Origin: a virus
Strand: one strand, 5' to 3'
DNA length: 64,000 nt
Virus record (IMG/VR): IMGVR_UViG_3300031857_015401
Span: 28,871-92,870 of that record
This document shows, one piece after another, positions 8,418 to 16,592 of the stretch. The notes below the pieces were generated by a model. That model did no database searches. It saw only the letters and a program-made list of their open reading frames with translations, and was not told the DNA's origin. How positions within the stretch are numbered: the stretch's first letter is position 1; each line of letters starts with the position of its first letter. A program made the translations under genes and the position numbers.

Positions 8418-9536
8418 ATGTCAACATCAATTATTTCAGAACCAGAAAGAGGTAAGTTGTATAAAAGAATTAGAAATCTTTTAGGTGCACCATTACGTTC
8501 AGTAGAGTTGGAAGACGAACAGATGGATTCATTATTAGAATTATCCGTTCAGGATTATGCTCAACACGTTAATGATTGGTTAATTGAATCTCAATGGTCT
8601 TCACTCTATGGATTAAACTTAGATGAACAATCCGTTACAAGGGCGTTTACTACAAGAAGTTTAGATTGGGAAACTCAATACACTTACTCGTATTCAAAAA
8701 TTGTTGGTTTACAGGCCGGGGGTGATTATGTTTTGAAAAAAGATTATATTGATTTAATACCAAATCAACAAATATATGAAATACCTGCAGGTAGAGAACT
8801 TAATGAACTTTTATGGTTTTCAAGATCTGAATTAGATGCTGCGTATTTTGATCCATTTATGGGTGGGTTTGGTGGTTTTGGGGGTATTGGTCTTGGTGGT
8901 GGTGCTGGATTTTCACAAATGGGTACAACGGGTAATTACTTTATAACACCTGCGTTTGATATCCTTTTAAGAATGCAAGATATTAATATTAAAAGAAGAT
9001 TAATCACAGGTGAATTAACATATAGAGTTACCGCATTACCTGAAGGTAAAAAAGCAATACATTTAATGAATGTTCCTGGTGGTAAATTTGATTTTGGTAA
9101 TATGAAAAATAAAGACTACAGAGTTTGGTATTGGTATTATGAAACAAATGATAGAGAAGATTGTTTGAAAAAAAATCCTGACATTGTAAAACTTCCTTCT
9201 GATGTACCTATTGATGAAATTAGGTGGGACGAATTAAATGGTCCGGCACAAACATGGGTTAGAAGGTGGTTCACCGCATATTGTAAAGAAACTTTAGCAA
9301 AAGTAAGAGGTAAATACAGTGGTAATTTAAAAACACCCGATAGTGAAGTAACTATTGAATGGCAATCTTTAAATACTGAAGCTAAAGATGAAAAAACATT
9401 GTTGTGGGAAGAACTAAAAACAAGATTAGAAAGATTAAGACCTGAAAAACAATGGGAAATTAAAGGTGCAATGGCTGAAAATATGAACAAAGCATTAAAA
9501 TTCAGACCATTTACAAGTCCGTATAATGTTATATAA
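8418..9536 (+). CDS. neck protein (T4 gp13-like)
   Basis: The protein has 372 residues; T4 gp13 has 309. The N-terminus (LYKRIRNLLGAPLRSVELED, then EQMDSLLELSVQDYAQHV) matches the opening of gp13-type neck proteins: a helix ending in LGAP, then an acidic helix that ends in a tyrosine-rich segment. A Gly/Phe-rich loop (GGFGGFGGIGLGGG) interrupts the middle, and the C-terminal half is helical and charged. Neck proteins close the filled head and bind the tail. It is preceded by a late-type box and followed seven bases later by a small unknown gene. Confidence 0.75.
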   Translation: MSTSIISEPERGKLYKRIRNLLGAPLRSVELEDEQMDSLLELSVQDYAQHVNDWLIESQWSSLYGLNLDEQSVTRAFTTRSLDWETQYTYSYSKIVGLQAGGDYVLKKDYIDLIPNQQIYEIPAGRELNELLWFSRSELDAAYFDPFMGGFGGFGGIGLGGGAGFSQMGTTGNYFITPAFDILLRMQDINIKRRLITGELTYRVTALPEGKKAIHLMNVPGGKFDFGNMKNKDYRVWYWYYETNDREDCLKKNPDIVKLPSDVPIDEIRWDELNGPAQTWVRRWFTAYCKETLAKVRGKYSGNLKTPDSEVTIEWQSLNTEAKDEKTLLWEELKTRLERLRPEKQWEIKGAMAENMNKALKFRPFTSPYNVI

Positions 9537-9542
9537 TTTTTT

Positions 9543-9875
9543 ATGGCAATTTTTAAAAGTGTACCATCAAAAAGAATTATAAACGGTAATGTTATTGAAA
9601 CATCTGAGTCAGCAATTGTTACAAATTCTTTTTATAAAACAAACGGAGAATATGCAATTGTTGTTAAAGGTATTGAAAAATGTGAAGTATTTTTAGATAG
9701 TAATACTACTGACCATGTTGTAATAAAATCGTTGACAGAAGTTATTGTTAAATCAGAAGAATTAATAGACGAAGAATTTAATGAAGTTGAACTAACTAAA
9801 GGTTCTTGTGTTGAGTTTAAAAAAATAGGATCCTTTTGGTATATACTATCTTCAGATGGGTTAAAGGGATCTTAG
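9543..9875 (+). CDS. hypothetical beta-rich protein, 110 aa
   Basis: Six bases separate it from the neck gene, so it is probably cotranscribed. The chain alternates short strands (YAIVVKGIEKCEVFLDS, HVVIKSLTEVIVKS, CVEFKKIGSFWYILSS), suggesting a small beta-sandwich or SH3-like barrel. It has no signal peptide or enzyme motif. A minor virion part is likely from context; the function is unknown. Its stop overlaps the convergent polymerase gene by four bases. Confidence 0.6.
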   Translation: MAIFKSVPSKRIINGNVIETSESAIVTNSFYKTNGEYAIVVKGIEKCEVFLDSNTTDHVVIKSLTEVIVKSEELIDEEFNEVELTKGSCVEFKKIGSFWYILSSDGLKGS

Positions 9876-9899
9876 TCAAAAACTAAAGACATTAGATCC
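9865..9899. terminator. inverted repeat at the convergent junction
   Basis: GGGATCT (9865-9871) pairs with AGATCCC (9893-9899), and a smaller stem (TAGT/ACTA) lies in the loop. It overlaps the ends of both convergent genes and could stop transcription from either side. There is no T run, so the call is weak. Confidence 0.3.
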
Positions 9900-12772
9900 C
9901 CATCTTCATCGAATTCATAAATATCATCATCATCTACTTCATTTTTTAACTTACTTTCTAACATAATTCTTCTATTGTTTTCAACTCTTTCACTATCCAC
10001 TAAATTAATTGTGTCATCAATATACATGTAGTAAGGGTCAATTCCAACACTTTTCCAAAACGTAACCTCCATATCAGAAAGGGTTAATACCTCATCTAAC
10101 TTATCTTGGTCTTTTTCTTTCATAGGAAACCCTCTACCTAATGTTGTTTGTGATTTTGTAAATATTGGCATATCTTTAGGGTCTTCAATTAAAATGTCTT
10201 TTCTAATTTCAGGACTATATACAACAAGTAACGGTTCAATTCTTTTATTAAATGCCGCCAAATATCTTGGTACATTATACTCACCTAATAAATCAGGATT
10301 TAATTCTATTTCTTTTTCATCGATTAAATAACAATTTAAAATAACTTCACTTTTTGATAACATTTCAAGTGGCACTGCACCATAACCATCCATGTAGTCT
10401 TGTATTTGTTTTTTAGTCATCTTGGTTGTTTTCTTTTGAACGTCTCCATGTGATTTTTTTTCACCGTTATTAACGTAATAGATTGTATCACCTAAACCAG
10501 GATTTTTACCTGCATTCATTAGAAGTTCCATATGTGCTTGACGTGACATTAAACTACCTGCTTTTGTTGTTTTTGTAATATGAACTTTATAATCTTCTAT
10601 TGATTGTTTAACACGGGCCTTATTCGCAATCTTTGCTAATGGAATTTGTTTATTAAATATTTTATCTACATACTCATAGTAAAAATCTAAAAACTCAGCA
10701 CCCTTACCATCAAGTAACATTCTTAGTCCTTTATCTAAAAATTCTGCCACATATGTTTGAAGTTTTTTAGATTTAATTGTATTACCTGTTAATTTAACTT
10801 TACCCTTATCTGTTAAAAGTGCGTAGTTTTTACGAGCCACGTTAATGGTTGCTGGCCATACACCATCAATATCAAGACCCATTTCATTTCTCATAAATAA
10901 ATCATTGTATTCTGCAACATCGGCTTCTGCTCCCGTATAAACTTTTCCTTCCTCAACTAAACCATTAAGACCCTTACCTACATAAGTGTAATTATCTCTA
11001 TCTTCAGGAGTTTCAAAGTTTACACCATCCGTATCCATTACAAGTGGCGTATACCCTTTACTCATGAAGTACATAATCATCTGTCGTAAATACTGCCTTC
11101 CGGTACACGTAATCTGTTCTCCCATGTCCATATCACCCCAAGGGAAGACGTGGGGTGCTGATAATGATCCAAAGAAGGCATTGATAAAGATTTTGATTGG
11201 TAATTGTTTCCTGTCGTATGAGACAGAAAGTTTCGGATCCGTTTTTTTAAATTCACTTGCTAAATTTTTATATTTTATACGGGTATCTCTAAAGTATTTT
11301 AACATACTTTTCATTGCTCCCGTTACATCACATTTAGGAAATACGTCATGAACCAACTGTATAGATGGATAAAGAGAAGAGTAGTCAAGTTTTAATACCT
11401 TTCTTGAATATCCTACTTGAAGTAATCTTGATAGTCCTCCTGTAAATTTTCTTTTTGGTAGCTTTTTAGGAATTGCTAAATTATGTTTATATGACCACGC
11501 ACACATAATCATCTTCCATAAGGTAGCCGTACCCATAGTTGAAAGTCTTTCATATGTTGTTGGTACAAGTTTAGAAAGTAAAAAGTTTGCTTGGTTAAAC
11601 TGCTCGTCAACAACCATTGTTTCGTAAAGGTCATCATCAAGGTAATCCTCAATTATTTTTGAACCTGTAATTTTTTTATATACATCGTCTCTTCTTGAAC
11701 ATATTTCATCTATTTTAGAATCAAGTCCTACTTTTTTGTAGTTACCATTTTCTTTATTCATCCAATATTCCTCATTGTCAAAATAAATTTTACCAATTTT
11801 ATCCCCTTCTACGTATACACGATTTTCTTTTTCCGCTTCAATAAACTTGGTAATGTACTTCAAAGACCAACTCTTAATGTCAGAGTTAATTGCTTGTGCT
11901 CTACGAACTGCATGGGCAATATCAATAATATTATAACCCCACATTTGTGTTTGAACGTAAGGTTCCATTTCATTTGCTAACTTTAAAATTCCGTCTTTTT
12001 GTTTTAATGAATAATCGGGGTTTAAAGTTTTTGCAATTTTTTTAATGTTTAATTTTAAAATCTCTGCACGTTTTAAAATAAAAGGAAAGTCAAAGAATGC
12101 TGAGTTGTATCCACCAACAAGAGAAGGTTTTAGTTTATCTATTGTTTCAAAAAACTCAATAATCATTTGTCTTTCTTCCTCTTCATTCTGAGCCGACAAT
12201 AATTTTAAAAAACCACGATTGTCTTTCATACCAATCAAGAATATTTTACTTGTCTTGGGATCTAAACCTGTGGTCTCGATATCGAATACAAACCTGTGTA
12301 TTTCATCATATTCGTCAAACCCTTTAAATAGTCTTTTACTTTTTTGAATTAAGTATTGTTCAACAGGTGAGAGAATTGTAATTGCGTCTGAATTATCTCT
12401 ACCCCATGGATCAAGACCGCCACCTTTAAAAAAGTTTACAAGGTTTGAATATGATTTTGTTGTTTTAACCAAGAACGTTAATCCGTTCTTTAATCTTTCG
12501 TCGCCGTGATCTTCTAATTTTTCTATGATAATACCGTTTTCGGACATTGCCTTTTTTTGTAGGTCTTTGTTACCTTTGTAAAAGTTTTTACTTCTAAGGT
12601 CACCAACCCATGCGAACGGAATAAATGTGTCCATTCTCAAAAGTTTTCCTTTGATTGGGTCTTGTATTACTTTAAATATTTTATCTGATTTGTAATCGTA
12701 TTCTAACGCTACGATATATTTTTCTTCGTCTTCGCCATGTAAAAAGCGTTCAATTTCTTCTTGTGGAACCAT
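9872..12772 (-). CDS. family B DNA polymerase with 3'-5' exonuclease (T4 gp43-like)
   Basis: This 966-residue replicative polymerase has both activities. Exonuclease motif I is FDIETTGL (D164, E166) and motif II is YNSAFFDFP (D228). Polymerase motif A is LDYSSLYPSI at about 462-471, motif B is around RKQLPIKIFINAFFG at 521-535, and motif C is MDTDGV with D580 and D582. The length is close to T4 gp43 (898). The gene is read toward lower coordinates and lacks the TATTTATA box, in line with early or middle expression. A small dyad lies just upstream. No intein or split is seen. Confidence 0.95.
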   Translation of the reverse strand: MVPQEEIERFLHGEDEEKYIVALEYDYKSDKIFKVIQDPIKGKLLRMDTFIPFAWVGDLRSKNFYKGNKDLQKKAMSENGIIIEKLEDHGDERLKNGLTFLVKTTKSYSNLVNFFKGGGLDPWGRDNSDAITILSPVEQYLIQKSKRLFKGFDEYDEIHRFVFDIETTGLDPKTSKIFLIGMKDNRGFLKLLSAQNEEEERQMIIEFFETIDKLKPSLVGGYNSAFFDFPFILKRAEILKLNIKKIAKTLNPDYSLKQKDGILKLANEMEPYVQTQMWGYNIIDIAHAVRRAQAINSDIKSWSLKYITKFIEAEKENRVYVEGDKIGKIYFDNEEYWMNKENGNYKKVGLDSKIDEICSRRDDVYKKITGSKIIEDYLDDDLYETMVVDEQFNQANFLLSKLVPTTYERLSTMGTATLWKMIMCAWSYKHNLAIPKKLPKRKFTGGLSRLLQVGYSRKVLKLDYSSLYPSIQLVHDVFPKCDVTGAMKSMLKYFRDTRIKYKNLASEFKKTDPKLSVSYDRKQLPIKIFINAFFGSLSAPHVFPWGDMDMGEQITCTGRQYLRQMIMYFMSKGYTPLVMDTDGVNFETPEDRDNYTYVGKGLNGLVEEGKVYTGAEADVAEYNDLFMRNEMGLDIDGVWPATINVARKNYALLTDKGKVKLTGNTIKSKKLQTYVAEFLDKGLRMLLDGKGAEFLDFYYEYVDKIFNKQIPLAKIANKARVKQSIEDYKVHITKTTKAGSLMSRQAHMELLMNAGKNPGLGDTIYYVNNGEKKSHGDVQKKTTKMTKKQIQDYMDGYGAVPLEMLSKSEVILNCYLIDEKEIELNPDLLGEYNVPRYLAAFNKRIEPLLVVYSPEIRKDILIEDPKDMPIFTKSQTTLGRGFPMKEKDQDKLDEVLTLSDMEVTFWKSVGIDPYYMYIDDTINLVDSERVENNRRIMLESKLKNEVDDDDIYEFDEDGDLMSLVFD

Positions 12773-12804
12773 ATTTGTATTTTTTAAATTTGGGTTATTA
12801 TACT

Positions 12805-12820
12805 CACAAAAAATATTGTG
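12805..12820. promoter_or_regulatory. small dyad upstream of the DNA polymerase gene
   Basis: CACAA and TTGTG face each other across six A/T bases, 33-48 bases upstream of the polymerase ATG. On the minus strand it overlaps TTTTTTGTGAGTATAATAA, which contains a TATAAT-like element. It could be an operator over an early promoter; chance is also possible. Confidence 0.25.
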
Positions 12821-12860
12821 ATTTCCCTTTCTTAATAAATACGAAATGGTTGGTCAAATG

Positions 12861-13214
12861 TCAAATAATGTTGATGTATAAATTTGAAACTATCGGGGCG
12901 ATTAATTCTCCATTTTCTAATATAACTGAAAACTCACCAATATACCTACCTTTTTTATTTGTGTCTTTTTGTGTCCATTTGTAAAAGATGTAATACTCTC
13001 TTTCTGAATCGGGGTTTGTTCTATTTTTATCTGTTAAATATGCTGGTTTCATAAATATTTTTTGAATTCCGTTGTCTTCACTTTTCATGGAAAAACGAAT
13101 ATTTGCATTATCTAAAATAGAATAAAAATCTTTCCATGAGTCGGTTCTTCCGTCTCTAATAACATCCATCTTTAAAATGGGTAGTGTTGTATTTTGTTGA
13201 ATAAAAAATTCCAT
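12861..13214 (-). CDS. probable baseplate/tail accessory protein, 117 aa
   Basis: The protein is beta-rich and has no signal peptide. It reads MDVIRDGRTDSWKDFYSILD, then NIRFSM, GIQKIFMKPAYL, a Tyr/Trp strand (YYIFYKWTQKDTNKKG) and a final GELIAPIVSNLYINI. The layout of a modifier strand, W-x-D-F, and a closing G-x-L-I-x-P strand reminds me of N-terminal domains of phage baseplate upper (BppU-like) and fibre-anchoring proteins. It sits directly beside a lectin-like and a fibre gene. Function is inferred from context and confidence is modest. Confidence 0.45.
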   Translation of the reverse strand: MEFFIQQNTTLPILKMDVIRDGRTDSWKDFYSILDNANIRFSMKSEDNGIQKIFMKPAYLTDKNRTNPDSEREYYIFYKWTQKDTNKKGRYIGEFSVILENGELIAPIVSNLYINII

Positions 13215-13228
13215 ATATTATTTAATGT

Positions 13229-13951
13229 TTATAAACCATACCACCATTTAACGGCATTAAAATTATATAATATTTCTTCGTCAGTTAATCTTCTATTATA
13301 TAGATGGACCTCACCTATTGATCCATTTATAAATTGTTCCGAACCAAAACAACATGACCCCCAAGCAATAGCCGTCCACCAAACACTATTATCTAAAACA
13401 GATAAAGTTCCGGTTGTATGTGGGACTCCATTTATATACATTGTTGCGTTATTAGACGGTGAACCTGTCGCACCACTAAATGCTAATGTTACGTATCTCC
13501 ATTGATTATCTAACAAATTAATTCCTGTTGATGTAATTATATTCCCATTCCAACTATAAAAAAGTAAAACGTTATTGTTTGTAAAAATTCCCCAAGCATC
13601 TCGTTTAGTAACAATACCCGCAAATCCACTAGATGATGCGTTGATTTTTACCCAAACACCTACTGTTGCAGTTGTAAGTTGTGTTGATGGGTTGTTTGGT
13701 ACAACCATTTGTTTACTCGTTGTTTTATTAAAGTCAATAACACCTTTATTGTAAATTGGGGTGCCCCCGTTATTTGCGGGTGAGGTTTGTTGTGTAGATG
13801 TTGCATTATTACCCTCTGGATTTTTTGATAAATCAAACCAAGTAGTTCCTGTACTAGGAAATGAATTAATGTTTTTAGCATCTAAGTTAAAAACTAAACC
13901 TGATTGAGTAATTGAATAATTAAAGGTGTGTGAATTTACTATAAAACTCAT
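13229..13951 (-). CDS. LamG/concanavalin-like lectin domain tail protein
   Basis: Its 240 residues form one jelly-roll domain of the LamG type. The landmarks are GLVFNLDAKNINSFPSTGTT, GVIDFN, TATVGVWVKI, QWRYVTLAFSG, ATMYINGVPH and, at the end, NGSIGEVHLYNRRLTDEEIL. Such domains bind carbohydrates, so this is a likely receptor-binding or fibre-tip protein recognising host surface glycans. It is two bases from the fibre gene upstream and belongs to the same minus-strand tail block. Confidence 0.75.
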   Translation of the reverse strand: MSFIVNSHTFNYSITQSGLVFNLDAKNINSFPSTGTTWFDLSKNPEGNNATSTQQTSPANNGGTPIYNKGVIDFNKTTSKQMVVPNNPSTQLTTATVGVWVKINASSSGFAGIVTKRDAWGIFTNNNVLLFYSWNGNIITSTGINLLDNQWRYVTLAFSGATGSPSNNATMYINGVPHTTGTLSVLDNSVWWTAIAWGSCCFGSEQFINGSIGEVHLYNRRLTDEEILYNFNAVKWWYGL

Positions 13952-13953
13952 AA

Positions 13954-15039
13954 TTAACTTGTTCTATTACCAATTATTGTAACTTTTAAGCCTCTTGCCG
14001 TTCCACTACCTGTCTGAGTTATTTTTACACTAATTTCGTCGTCATCTACCAAAATTGGTGTCGATATTACGGGTTGTGTTGTACCTAAAGCTTTTGATGT
14101 TTTTTGATTATTATCTATGGTTATTAAAGTAGATAATATTGTTGTTCCCGTATTTAAAATATCAACTGTAAAAGTATTACCACTTGTTTGTGCGGTTGTT
14201 AGTGAACCTCTAACCTCAGTAACTAACATGTTATATGGTATTCTAAAAGTTGTTGTTGTTCCAGTAATTAATGCGGTTATTTCATCAGAACAAGAAACTT
14301 GTATAACAACCGGCAAGTTTTGGTAGGTCGTTGCACTAAATGTGTTGGCAGATAAACCACCTGTAAAATTAGTTGGGTTAGTTACTGTCCCTCCCGAAAA
14401 AGAACCTCCTCCACCACCGCTAATACCTGTCAAATTAGAACCATCACCATAAAACGTTGTTCCACTAATTGTGGTTGCTGAAATAGAACCAGCAACTTCT
14501 AAATTTGCCGTTGCTGCAGTTGTACCGATACCAATCTTACCATCACTTTGAATTCTCATTCTCTCAACTCCAACGTCAGACCCAAAAGTCAAAGTACCTC
14601 CTGTTGTTTCTGTCGATATATCAAAAGTACCTCCAGTGTAAAACCAAGACATTTTTGCACCATAAACACTTGATGGTGTGCCAAAATATATTTGTGATGT
14701 ATTATTATCGGTAGTAAAAAGACCTACATTATTATTATTAAAACCTTGTACTATAAAATTAGTAGTAAATGGTAATCCTGATGATGGTATTTGTGATGTA
14801 CTGTTATTTACTTGTAATTTTGCTTGAGTACCTCCTGAAGTTGTTAAATATTCAATTCTACCAATATTAACACTACCACCTGAATTTATAATAAATGGAG
14901 TTAAATCAGGATTTGTACTATCTTCAATTAATACTGCATTTCCGGTTCCTAATTGACTAATATAAATTGCGTCTGTTGATGTATTAGAACTTATATTCAG
15001 TCCTCCACTTATTCCTAAAGAATCATAAAAATTTGTCAT
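13954..15039 (-). CDS. tail fibre protein with GDGSNLTGI-type repeats
   Basis: The 361-residue protein is rich in Gly, Thr and Ser. It contains RMRIQSDGKIGIGTT, then LEVAGSISATTISGTTFYGD and GSNLTGI, sequence typical of trimeric phage fibres built from short beta repeats. These fibres often end in a peptidase-type chaperone, which is absent here. The C-terminal 120 residues (VSCSDEITALITGTTTTFRI onward) form a separate beta domain likely to fold as a knob. The linker NTFSATTYQNLP recurs almost unchanged in the fibre gene at 15210. Probably a host-recognition fibre. Confidence 0.75.
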   Translation of the reverse strand: MTNFYDSLGISGGLNISSNTSTDAIYISQLGTGNAVLIEDSTNPDLTPFIINSGGSVNIGRIEYLTTSGGTQAKLQVNNSTSQIPSSGLPFTTNFIVQGFNNNNVGLFTTDNNTSQIYFGTPSSVYGAKMSWFYTGGTFDISTETTGGTLTFGSDVGVERMRIQSDGKIGIGTTAATANLEVAGSISATTISGTTFYGDGSNLTGISGGGGGSFSGGTVTNPTNFTGGLSANTFSATTYQNLPVVIQVSCSDEITALITGTTTTFRIPYNMLVTEVRGSLTTAQTSGNTFTVDILNTGTTILSTLITIDNNQKTSKALGTTQPVISTPILVDDDEISVKITQTGSGTARGLKVTIIGNRTS

Positions 15040-15044
15040 AATAA

Positions 15045-15209
15045 TTAATTTTTAAGTGAATATCCCTCTCTTATATAACCAAAATAATACTCTTCGAGTT
15101 CAATTTCATTTTGATTATTATAATAAATAATTTTTTGTTTATTGATAGTTCCTTCTACAGGATGATTAATACTATAATTTACAATTTCATATGTACCTAA
15201 GTAACCCAT
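15045..15209 (-). CDS. small hypothetical protein, 54 aa, between two fibre genes
   Basis: The frame starts at the ATG at 15209, directly after the stop of the fibre gene upstream, and ends five bases before the next fibre gene. It is Tyr-, Asn- and Ile-rich: MGYLGTYEIVNYSI, then EGTINKQKIIYYNNQNEIEL and YYFGYIREGYSLK. The alternating pattern suggests two or three beta strands. The tight fit between neighbours argues that it is real. Possibly a fibre-assembly or fibre-tip partner; no family is recognised. Confidence 0.5.
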   Translation of the reverse strand: MGYLGTYEIVNYSINHPVEGTINKQKIIYYNNQNEIELEEYYFGYIREGYSLKN

Positions 15210-16571
15210 TTAAAAATCTATTAATACGTTTATTTGTTGTCTTACTGTTGTTGGGTTTGTTGCATATGCCGGAGTGTCCCATTCAATTTCTAATTTATCA
15301 CCAGCAACAACAGGTAATGGTGATGTTAATGTATAATTAATTAATGAACTTGACGAATCAAAAGTCGCGGCACTTGTTATAATTCTTGTGGTTGATTGTG
15401 TTATATTATTTATTGAAAATGTGTTTAATTCAGAAGATCCTAAAGTACCACCAATTGTTCTTGATATGGACACTTGTGTGATATTACCTGTTTTTTGTGA
15501 TATTAATCTTCTACCATCACTTGATGACGTAAGAGGAGCTAAATTAAATTGACCCCCAATAAAATATGAGACACTATCTGAAGGACTTACACTATCATGA
15601 CCAAAAAGTAATGCTATCGATCCCCTTGGCGTTGTAGATGTCAAAGAACCTCCAACAACAACAACTTTAACACCATTTAAAGAACTACTTAATGTAATAT
15701 CAAATGAATTTAGTTGATAGTTACTAATATTTCCAAAAATTTGTTGATTAGTATTTGTGTCTATAATTTGCGCTAATACTTCAGTTGTACCAAAATTGTG
15801 TGTTATTGAAACAGGGATTCCTGACGTATAGTTATTTGTTTGACTATAAGTATATCCAGTACTGAATCCTGTAATAGAAAACGTACCTCCCGTATTATTT
15901 GTGAATGTTGTGGTTCCTGCTGAATATGTACCACCAGTTACTCTGATGTCTGTGGGTAAATTTTGATATGTTGTTGCTGAAATTGTATTTACGTTTAAAG
16001 TACCATTTAATATTGCCTGTGATCCATCAAAAGTAAAATTAGATTCCCCTGTTATCACACCAGAAGTACCAAGAGAGGTTAAAACGTAATTATTAACGTT
16101 GTTTAAAATTTGAGCCACTCCGCTAGTTCCTGATGTTCCATTTATTCCGCTAGTTCCTGATGTTCCATTTATTCCGCTAGTTCCTGATGTTCCATTTATT
16201 CCGCTAGTTCCATTTATTCCGCTAGTTCCTGATGTTCCATTTATTCCGCTAGTTCCTGATGTTCCATTAATACCCGATGTTCCGTCAATCCCTGACATTG
16301 GTATAGTTACTGTATTACCATCGTTACGGTAAAGATATAATATCGATGTTCCCGAAAAAAATGTACCGCCAGTAACAAATGTGTTAGTATCTGCAGCAAT
16401 ATTCACAGATAAAGTACCTCCGGTTGGGTTAATTAAAGTTAAAGTACTTGAAGAATAAGTAATTCCGCTTACCCCCAAACTTTGTAGATAATACAAATTA
16501 TTATCCATATCTGCAAATGTAAGTTTTGCATTCTTATTATCAGGAGGTAGTATTCTAGTTATTAATGACAT
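15210..16571 (-). CDS. tail fibre protein with collagen-like GTSG repeats
   Basis: The 453-residue protein opens with MSLITRILPPDNKNAKLTFA and a helix, likely the tail-binding end. Residues about 95-155 are a low-complexity run of GTSGINGTS units, a Gly-x-y pattern able to form a collagen-like triple helix. After it come NTISATTYQNLP, shared with the fibre at 13954, and a beta-rich C-terminus with IALLFGHDSVSPSDSVSYFI and a final immunoglobulin-like stretch. It is probably a long flexible trimeric fibre. The box at 16579 lies seven bases before the ATG. Confidence 0.75.
   Translation of the reverse strand: MSLITRILPPDNKNAKLTFADMDNNLYYLQSLGVSGITYSSSTLTLINPTGGTLSVNIAADTNTFVTGGTFFSGTSILYLYRNDGNTVTIPMSGIDGTSGINGTSGTSGINGTSGTSGINGTSGINGTSGTSGINGTSGTSGINGTSGTSGVAQILNNVNNYVLTSLGTSGVITGESNFTFDGSQAILNGTLNVNTISATTYQNLPTDIRVTGGTYSAGTTTFTNNTGGTFSITGFSTGYTYSQTNNYTSGIPVSITHNFGTTEVLAQIIDTNTNQQIFGNISNYQLNSFDITLSSSLNGVKVVVVGGSLTSTTPRGSIALLFGHDSVSPSDSVSYFIGGQFNLAPLTSSSDGRRLISQKTGNITQVSISRTIGGTLGSSELNTFSINNITQSTTRIITSAATFDSSSSLINYTLTSPLPVVAGDKLEIEWDTPAYATNPTTVRQQINVLIDF
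16120..16272. repeat. 27-bp tandem repeat coding for GINGTSGTS
   Basis: Five 27-bp units (starting at 16120, 16147, 16174, 16219 and 16246) and one 18-bp short unit (16201) lie head to tail in the fibre gene. The first four are nearly identical at the DNA level, which suggests recent expansion. Unit loss or gain keeps the frame. Confidence 0.85.
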
Positions 16572-16578
16572 TTTATTT

Positions 16579-16586
16579 TATAAATA
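16579..16586 (-). promoter_or_regulatory. candidate late promoter box TATTTATA (collagen-like fibre)
   Basis: Exact match on the minus strand, in the 21-base gap between two tail genes and seven bases before the fibre ATG. Confidence 0.45.
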
Positions 16587-16592
16587 TAAAGT

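Noticed and set aside
13660-13881. Second minus-strand frame within the lectin-like gene
   Set aside because: It lies wholly inside a well-supported lectin gene and has no recognisable domain.
16120-16272. CRISPR-like array of regular repeats
   Set aside because: Units are directly adjacent without unique spacers and code in frame for GINGTSGTS in a fibre protein.
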